Assembly (NCBI GenBank): GCA_947069175.1
Contig: CAMTDV010000023.1
Span: 86,624,391-86,688,390 of the forward strand
Length of the DNA: 64,000 bases
Direction: 5' to 3'
Source of the DNA: Scalesia atractyloides
Lineage: Eukaryota > Streptophyta > Magnoliopsida > Asterales > Asteraceae
The position numbers and the translations under genes were made by a program. Within the stretch, counting starts at the first letter, position 1; every line of letters starts with the position of its first letter. A model generated the notes under the pieces. That model did no database searches. It was not told where the DNA came from and saw only the letters and a program-made list of their open reading frames with translations. Below are positions 57,641 to 64,000 of the stretch, one piece after another.

Positions 57641-58514
57641 GTATTTAAGAACCTCAAAAGATTCTTGTTGTGTTGGACCCCGATTAAATTTAACATTCTT
57701 ACGGGTCAAGGTAGTCATAGGAGTGGCTATTCTTGAGAAGTTCTCTATGAACCTCCTATAATAACCGGCCAATCCTAGAAAACTACGAATTTCAGATGGA
57801 GTTTTGGGTACTTCCCAATTCATGATAGCCTCAATTTTGGCGGGATCAAACTGGATACCATGCTCACTTACAATATGTCCATGGAATTGGACTTCTCTAA
57901 GCCAAATTCACATTTAGAGAACTTAGCATAAAGCTTCTCTTACCTTAGCAGTTCTAGGATGCACCGAAGATGTTTCTCTTGATCAGCTTGATTACGAGAA
58001 TAGATAAGTATGTCGTCATGAAGACAATGACAAACTTATCCAAATACGGTTTGCAGACTCTATTCATGAGATCCATGAATGTTGATGGTGCATTTGTGAG
58101 CCCAAAAGGCATCACTAAAAATTCAAAATGGCCATATCGGGTCCTGAAGGCTGTATTGGGAACATCTTCACTTTGAACCTTCAGCTAATGATATCCTGAT
58201 CTCAGATCGATCTTAGAAAAATAACTAGCCCCTTGAAGTTGGTCAAATAAATCGTCGATCCTGGGCAGAGGATATCTATTCTTGATTGTTAACTTGTTTA
58301 GCTCTCGGTAATCGATACACATTCGCATCGAAACTGTTTTCTTCTTTACAAAGAGGATGGGAGCTCCCCAAGGCGAGGAACTAGGCTGAGTAATGCCTTT
58401 CTCCAAGAATTCGTCTACTTGTGTCCTCAATTCCTTCATCTCTATTGGTGCTAGTCTGTATGGAGCTCTAGCCACTGGTGCTGATCCTGGTAGGATATCT
58501 ATTCTAAACTCCAC
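57641..58514 (-). pseudogene. reverse transcriptase of minus-strand element
   Basis: FRIDILPGSAPVARAPYRLA leads into WGAPILFVKKK, CIDYRELNKLTIKNRYPLPR and SKIDLRSGYH at 58,185. After a frameshift come remnants of the MPFGLTNAPATFM-type block. At about 58,000-58,020 one base is missing right at the catalytic FIDD, so the frame breaks at the active site. The thumb end SEIRSFLGLAGYYRRFIENF is intact. Confidence 0.8.
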
Positions 58515-59100
58515 TTGCCAGTATGGAGGTAGGCCTGGTCATTATTCTGGAAAGACATATGAATATTCTGAAATAACTGGTAGGTCTTCCATGTTTGGCT
58601 TAGGTTCATTGATGGTTACTTGTGCATGTAGATGACACAACCTCTTCTCAAACACTAGGATGCCTTAAATAACGACACCTTGTCTGGCAGTCCATAGTGT
58701 GAGTCTCCGGGGATTGTGATCATTTCACCAGATGGGGTTTTAATTTCGATAAGCTTTTTATCGCAGGCAACACGGGTTTGGTTATAAGATAACCAATCCA
58801 TACCTATGACAACATCGAACCCTGCCAATTTCATTGGCAAAAGAGAGATAGGGATGGAGCGATTCTTAATGGATATAGAGCATCCATCAAGGATGGAAGA
58901 AGCAATTTCTAAGGTTCCATCGGCAAGTTCTATCTCATAAGTTTTATCTAGTGTTCTTATGGGTAAATTTAACAGTTTACTAAACTTATGATCAACAAAT
59001 GATTTATCCGCACCCGAATCGAAAAGAACTCTAGCATAAATATCATTAATGGGGAAAGTACCTGTTATGGCATTATTGTCATTAACAACTTCCTTAGCAG
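58515..59100 (-). pseudogene. aspartic protease of minus-strand element
   Basis: VLFDSGADKSFVDHKF near 59,010 has the active site D-S-G, the variant common in plant gypsy elements. MKLAGFDVVIGMDWLSYNQ follows. The open part runs to about 58,655, and the linker to reverse transcriptase is frame-broken. Confidence 0.75.
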
Positions 59101-59838
59101 TTAGTCGAAAAGCGCGTGCATTCCCCTTCTTGGCCTATCCACGCTTCGAATTATTATTCTTTGAATTCTTTGGGTAGTTAGTTTCAATGTGCCCTTTTTC
59201 GTTGCAGATATAGCATACGACATCCTTAAGATCCCTAAAATCTAGGGTCTTATGCCCTCTTCTTTTACAAATACCACAAGGTCTAGCTTGTGAATCAGAA
59301 TTACACTGTCCCCAGTGTCTGCGGTTGCGAGTCTTGCAAAATGGCATCACAGATGGCTTGCCTTGCTTCCCTTTGAACCCGAATCTCCCTTTATTTTTCT
59401 TATTAAACTTATGGGAGTTGTCATCTTCTCTCTTTCTTTTTCTGTCAGTTTCAGGCTTAACTGACTTTTGCCTTACTAAATCAAGGGTGAGAGAGAGAGA
59501 TAGGTCTACAGCAGACCTATAGGTGTTAGGCTATGCAGCCTTTACCATGCCCTTAATCTCGGGCGCTAATCCATTGATAAACGCGCAATGTGTTTGGATT
59601 CAGGGGTGATTAGGCAGGATACTAACCTAGAGAGGGAATTGAAGTCGGAAACATACTTCCGGCAGCCTAGATTTTTCATGGAAAGAGACAAGAAGTCTGT
59701 CTCTATTTTCTCCACCTCATGGGGTGGGCAGTAGGTTTCCTTAATAAAGTCCATAAAGTTAGACCATCCCAGATTATACAAGTATACATTGCCTGTAGAC
59801 TGTATCAGAGCTTTCCACCAAGTTAGGTGTAGGTCCCC
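59101..59838 (-). pseudogene. gag: Gag of minus-strand element, 5' part removed by copia insertion
   Basis: LHLTWWKALIQSTGN and FIKETYCPPHEVEKIETDFL are Gag-domain blocks at the point where the copia LTR cuts in. Near 59,150-59,270 are two zinc knuckles, CGICKRRGHKTLDF and CYICNEKGHIETNY. Both have lost the fourth ligand (Cys to Phe and Cys to Tyr). The rest of Gag and the 5' LTR should lie beyond the window, on the other side of the copia element. Confidence 0.75.
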
Positions 59839-59847
59839 TAGTCCTTA

Positions 59848-60312
59848 TGGATCTTGAGAGAATCGTCTATCTAATCTAGTGTGTGGAATCCCCTAGATCA
59901 GATTTCACAGAAAACACAAGAACACGAACAAGAACACAAAGAATTCCTTCAAATTGTCTTCTATTGATTATCAAACACAATTTTTTTACAATCAATTCAA
60001 GACTTTCTCTCTCTCTCTAAAACTCTCTGAAGCAATTCTCTCAGCACTGAACAACTAACTGAGCAACCTTAACCCTAATCACAACCTCCCTTTATATACA
60101 GATAGGTTATGCTCATGGGATAGGGTTTCCTAAATGAACTACTAATGGGTTTAAGGCCCAATCTGCCTACCATGTGTTATATTGTTTCTAGTTTAGCCGA
60201 ATTACTTCTCATTCACTAATACAAAACTAAACCTACTAACCGTTTATCATTTTACTAATTACAAGATATCCAAAGACCAAATCTAAGCTGTTGTCACAAA
60301 TATGCACCAACA
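59848..60312 (-). mobile_element. 3' LTR of a minus-strand copia element
   Basis: On the minus strand the LTR starts TGTTGGTGCATATTTGTGAC (ending at 60,312), right after a purine tract. The left edge is probably TGGATCTTGAGAG near 59,848; TGTGTGGAATCC near 59,880 is an alternative. It includes a CT-rich stretch near 60,005 and a TATA-like box (TATATAAAGG) near 60,092. The element inserted in the gag of the minus-strand chromovirus. Confidence 0.75.
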
Positions 60313-61848
60313 AACTCCCCCTTGACAATAGCTTCATAAAATAACTTAGTCTTAAGTCTTCTTCCAATCTTCAGTATCTTTGAAAAACGTTGGTCTTTGG
60401 ATACCTTCAGCTTTAATAGCTTCTGTCAGCAACACACTCCCCCTAAGCTGATGTATCCAATCACCAAAGCTTCTAAATTGTTAGCGATTGAGTAAACTCC
60501 AGTTTAGTCCTTGCATAGCAATCTTCAAACTCTTCAACTTTCTTTGTCTGCAATGTAGAAAGGAGGTTTTACCATGCATCCAAGCAAACTCCTCATCACC
60601 AAACTTCTTAGCAACACACTGCTACAATCTGTATACCATAAAACAAACATCTCGAGAAACCATAAGAATTTTTCAACACAAGTTATACAAATTATTGTTA
60701 TTCAAGAGATAGCAAAACTGTATCACAGATTTACCACTTCTCAATTCAAACCATATACTCAAAATTTTAAGCACACATAACCTGCAAGATTTTAAAAATT
60801 TTGAACCTAGCTTCTAACATCGTCTCCCCCTATCGGTAACAACTCCTCCACGAACAACCAATATCCCATACAATAAGAATTTACAAGAAAATGAAATATT
60901 TTTGGATTTTTATATTTTCTAAAAGCAAATAAAATACGAAAAATTAAACACTCTATTTTTGTGAATATCACCAATAAGAAGATCATATCAGCAACATCAA
61001 ACTGTTTGTACACTATCTGATTCTTTTATATGCAATATTCTTGAATAGCAGTTCAAGACGATTACCAGTATTTTTTATCCATTGAAACAAAATACATGAA
61101 CATTTCAAGTACCATTACCTCGTGATCTGTTTAGATAGTTTGTACTGATATACTAGTGTGTCCCACTTCAGGACATACCCCCGCGATCAAGGTATACACA
61201 AATATTCATCGTAGTAGGTGAGTATACCGAAACTCATCCTTTTGCATTTACAATGTTAGATAATCGGTGATCAGGTCAGTACTTCCGTACAGCAAAGAGA
61301 CCAAATATCCAACGAGAGTTAGGACAAATACCAATTTTTGGTACGAATAATGCATTTTGCACATTTGAATGACTCTCTAGGAGAGCTTCTTCAATTTTTG
61401 GGATTTGGCATTTAGCTCTTTTAAGATATTCTGGTTGTGCCTAGATCAGCATATATCTGGATGCAGCAGAAGGACAACCTTGATACCCCGGATGAAATAA
61501 TGATATAAAGACCTAAAACCTCAGATTTTGGCAATCTATCAATGCAAGATTTAAGGTTATAAAACCATACGCCACTGATATGTTACCCACTCATACACAG
61601 TTTATTATATTTACATCACCAAGTTAAGTTGAGTATTTCATGCTTTTTGCCTACCGGTACATCATATGATGAAGCTGCTATCTCAGTAAAGCAATTTTCT
61701 TTTAATTCCAGTGACAGTCTAACTTGCTGACGTACTTTCATTTCTTCTTTTTCACACAGTGAAAACTCATTTTTGATTTTCTATTTTTTATGTTTTTGAT
61801 TTTTGAAAAGCAGTAAATTATTTAGAAACTATTTTTATGGAAAACTGG
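60313..61848 (-). other. copia 3' noncoding region and polypurine tract
   Basis: The polypurine tract (TCAAGGGGGAGTT on the minus strand) is at 60,313-60,325. About 1.5 kb without a recognisable gene separates it from the pol stop. A second purine block, TTAGGGGGAGTGTGTT, occurs near 60,440. Short plus-strand frames are Asn/Thr/Lys-rich and without domains. Confidence 0.55.
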
Positions 61849-62126
61849 TTATTCAGGATTCCTCATCCAGTTGAGTTCGACTAAATGTTCAAAACGAGCC
61901 CTGTTAAATGTTTTTGTGTAAAGATCTACCAGGTTATCTAGTGTGTCGACTCGATGCAGTTCAATTAATTTCTTTTCAGCACAATCCCGAATAAAATGAT
62001 GACTAATGTCACTATGTTTTGTGCGACTGTGTTTTACGGGATTTTTGGTGATTGATATAGTCGCATTATTGTCTATCATAATAGGAGTACGAGTGAAATT
62101 CAAAGCGTAATCGCGCATCTGCTGTT
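61849..62126 (-). pseudogene. copia RNase H C-terminus, cut by an LTR insertion
   Basis: The frame reads QQMRDYALNFTRTPIMIDNN, then ATISITKNPVKHSRTKHSDI and SHHFIRDCAEKKLIELH, ending ELNWMRNPE before a stop. These are the last conserved blocks of Ty1/copia RNase H, including the Asp in IMIDN. The 5' part is missing because a gypsy-type LTR sits at 62,127. The remaining reading frame itself is intact, so the copia element was fairly young when hit. Confidence 0.85.
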
Positions 62127-64000
62127 TGTCACACCCCGACCCGCAGCGGAAAAGGTGATCGGGGCATGATTGGGTTATCATCAAAGCTCATGACATTTAT
62201 TATGCGTTTCATATTCATTATTACAAATTAAATGGAGAATTACAATAAATGTTACAACATGTTCTAACTAACAATCTAAACTTCTTTGTTCTCTTCTAAG
62301 GCATATCCTATGTTTTCCTTGCTTCAACCTGTACACCTGTATCATGTGTAAAAGGGTTTTTGGATCAACATAATGTTGGCGAGTGAATCCTATGGAAAAC
62401 ATTTGAACAAATTTATTTAAATTGATTTTGAAATATGTGCACAACCAAACATGAGTAGAAATAGATGTAAACTTAATCAACAATCATAAGATATTAAGTG
62501 AAACACACATGAACAATAATGGAGCATTTAGAGGCACGCGATGCTCAACTCGTCTCTCACGAGGAACTGAGGGGCCTAATGAATGAATTTCATAACCATG
62601 ATAATATGAATGACACAACTACAAACAATATAAACTCAATGATATACACATAAACAATAATAAATTTGATTTGTGGCACGCGTTGTTCAACTCGTCTTCC
62701 ACGAGGAACTGATGGGCTTAATGAATGAGTTTCATATAATTTAACAAAAGGAAATAAGTAATCACAACAACATAAACAATCTAAGTTTAGGTCATGATGT
62801 GGTATGGCACAAGTTTAAATAAATAAGTTAATTATTTTCATAACACATGATACACCCCAAAACGTGTAATTTAAAAGGGGGAGTTGTAAGATTCACTCAC
62901 AATGGATGCGTTCGGTTGATGATGTTGAATGTACGCGAAGTGGTTTTAACCACGAGTGAGATTAACCTAGATAAATCGCATTATGGTTTGGTAAGTAAAC
63001 GGATTTTATTAATCTATTTTAATAGGATTGTTGGGTATATTTTTGTGAGTTTGAGGCTATTTTCTAACCTTAAAAATGTTATTTTTAAGTATTTTTAATT
63101 GATTTTTAATTAAAATAATTAAATAAAATAAAAAAAATTTGATTTTTTTCTGACCGTTGACCTGCCCGTTGACCGTTGACCTGACCGTTGACCGGTTCTA
63201 TTCGGAATACAAGTGCGCTGAGTGAGGCTCGAACCCGAGACCTCCCGTACGCGTGCACGCAGCTCTACCAACTGAGCTACGTGTCTAACCCGTTATAAAT
63301 CTGATTTTAATTATATATATATATTAATTAGTTCAAACCGAAAATCATTTTATTTTAAAAACAGTTTTAAGCGAATCGGACGTGCACTCCACAGGTCTCG
63401 AACTCGGGACCTGTGGTTTAAACTAACACACAGTCCACCGCTGGACTGTGTGTTTAACATGTTATATAATCCGATTCTTATTATACTTAAATACAAATTA
63501 GTTATTTCCTTTTCTGCCTTATTTAAAAAGAATAGATAATTGTCCGAGTCGGTGCAGAAGACCGGACTCGAACTCGTGACCTGTGATATAAACATACACA
63601 CAGTCCACACCTGGACTTGTGTCTAACTTGGTTATTATTCCGGTTATTAATATACTTAACATATATTTGTAGCGACTCCGGTTCAGTTAATCAAAAAAAT
63701 GATTTTTATTAAGGCGACGTGTGTGAAACGGGATTCGAACTCGAGACGTTTGTATGTTTAATGTGCACACAGTCCACCGCTGGACTGTGTGTCTAACCCG
63801 AGTAATTTCTTGATTTATATTATACTTATACGTTACAGCGTTACATCGTCTTCTTCAACAAGTTATAACCAGAATCGGAAATCGACTGGTTCAAAGATTA
63901 AATCAGGTTCCTTTAACGTTTTAGGTTAATTATAGATGAGATATAAGTAAAAAGAAGGAGAAATAAGCGTGAGGTATACCGACTCGCTTTCCTCTGTTTT
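62127..64000 (-). mobile_element. third LTR of the tRNA-module family, cut by window end
   Basis: Begins TGTCACACCCCGACCCGCAG and follows the LTRs at 24,741 and 31,692 with scattered differences, clearly older or from a sister lineage. Modules A to D are present at about 63,214-63,290, 63,384-63,456, 63,541-63,627 and 63,712-63,798. Whether it is a solo LTR or part of a full element lies beyond the window. Confidence 0.85.
63214..63798 (-). ncRNA. tRNA-like modules A-D, third LTR copy
   Basis: Module A keeps the D-arm and T-loop. Module B keeps both hairpins (one change in the B-box loop). Module D keeps the A-box hairpin and B-box. Module C's hairpin is damaged (ACACCTGG in place of the usual loop). 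Order and strand are as in the young copies. Confidence 0.7.

Overview
The window is plant nuclear DNA, almost entirely repeats. It is AT-rich, uses GT-AG introns, and is packed with LTR retrotransposons and their remains. The style of the Ty3/gypsy LTRs (edges TGTCACACCCCG or TGTAACACC, long LTRs, chromodomain integrases), a caulimovirus-type endogenous pararetrovirus and a MYB/trihelix transposon-type gene suggest a core eudicot. My best guess is the daisy family (Asteraceae), but this is inference from family resemblance, not proof. I see no intact single-copy host gene. The only clear host-type enzyme gene is a broken GMC oxidoreductase (mandelonitrile lyase/HOTHEAD type).

Layout. 1-8.1 kb: remains of gypsy and copia elements (pol tails, polypurine tracts, LTR edges, a degenerate copia gag) and a 135-bp tandem repeat. 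9.0-10.2 kb: a decayed MYB/trihelix gene. 10.6-18.7 kb, minus strand: a nearly full-length but inactivated caulimovirus-type endogenous pararetrovirus in the order movement protein, small virion-associated proteins, coat protein, protease-RT-RNase H, transactivator, promoter. It is bracketed by two direct copies of a copia LTR-end/primer-site segment. 18.8-20.6 kb: the GMC oxidoreductase pseudogene. 22.2-22.7 kb: a MITE. 24.7-34.3 kb, minus strand: a very young, gag-only (non-autonomous) gypsy-type element with 2,645-bp LTRs and perfect AAAAT target duplication, inserted in an older copia LTR.

35-64 kb is a nest. A minus-strand chromodomain gypsy element (37.6 kb to beyond the window) carries a 14.6-kb plus-strand gypsy element (39.6-54.2 kb, target duplication CCTCA) in its 3' LTR and a minus-strand copia element (59.8 kb onward) in its gag. 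That copia is cut in its RNase H by another LTR of the same family as the young 24.7-34.3 kb element.

The most unusual feature is in that LTR family, present three times (24.7, 31.7 and 62.1 kb). Each LTR holds a cluster of tRNA-like modules with A-box and B-box (T-loop) motifs. Four lie in the sense orientation between the predicted TATA box and the primer-binding site, and one lies antisense upstream of the TATA box. Three of the sense modules put the A-box in a near-identical 11-13-bp perfect hairpin. This is the best candidate here for an undescribed regulatory or RNA-structure system.
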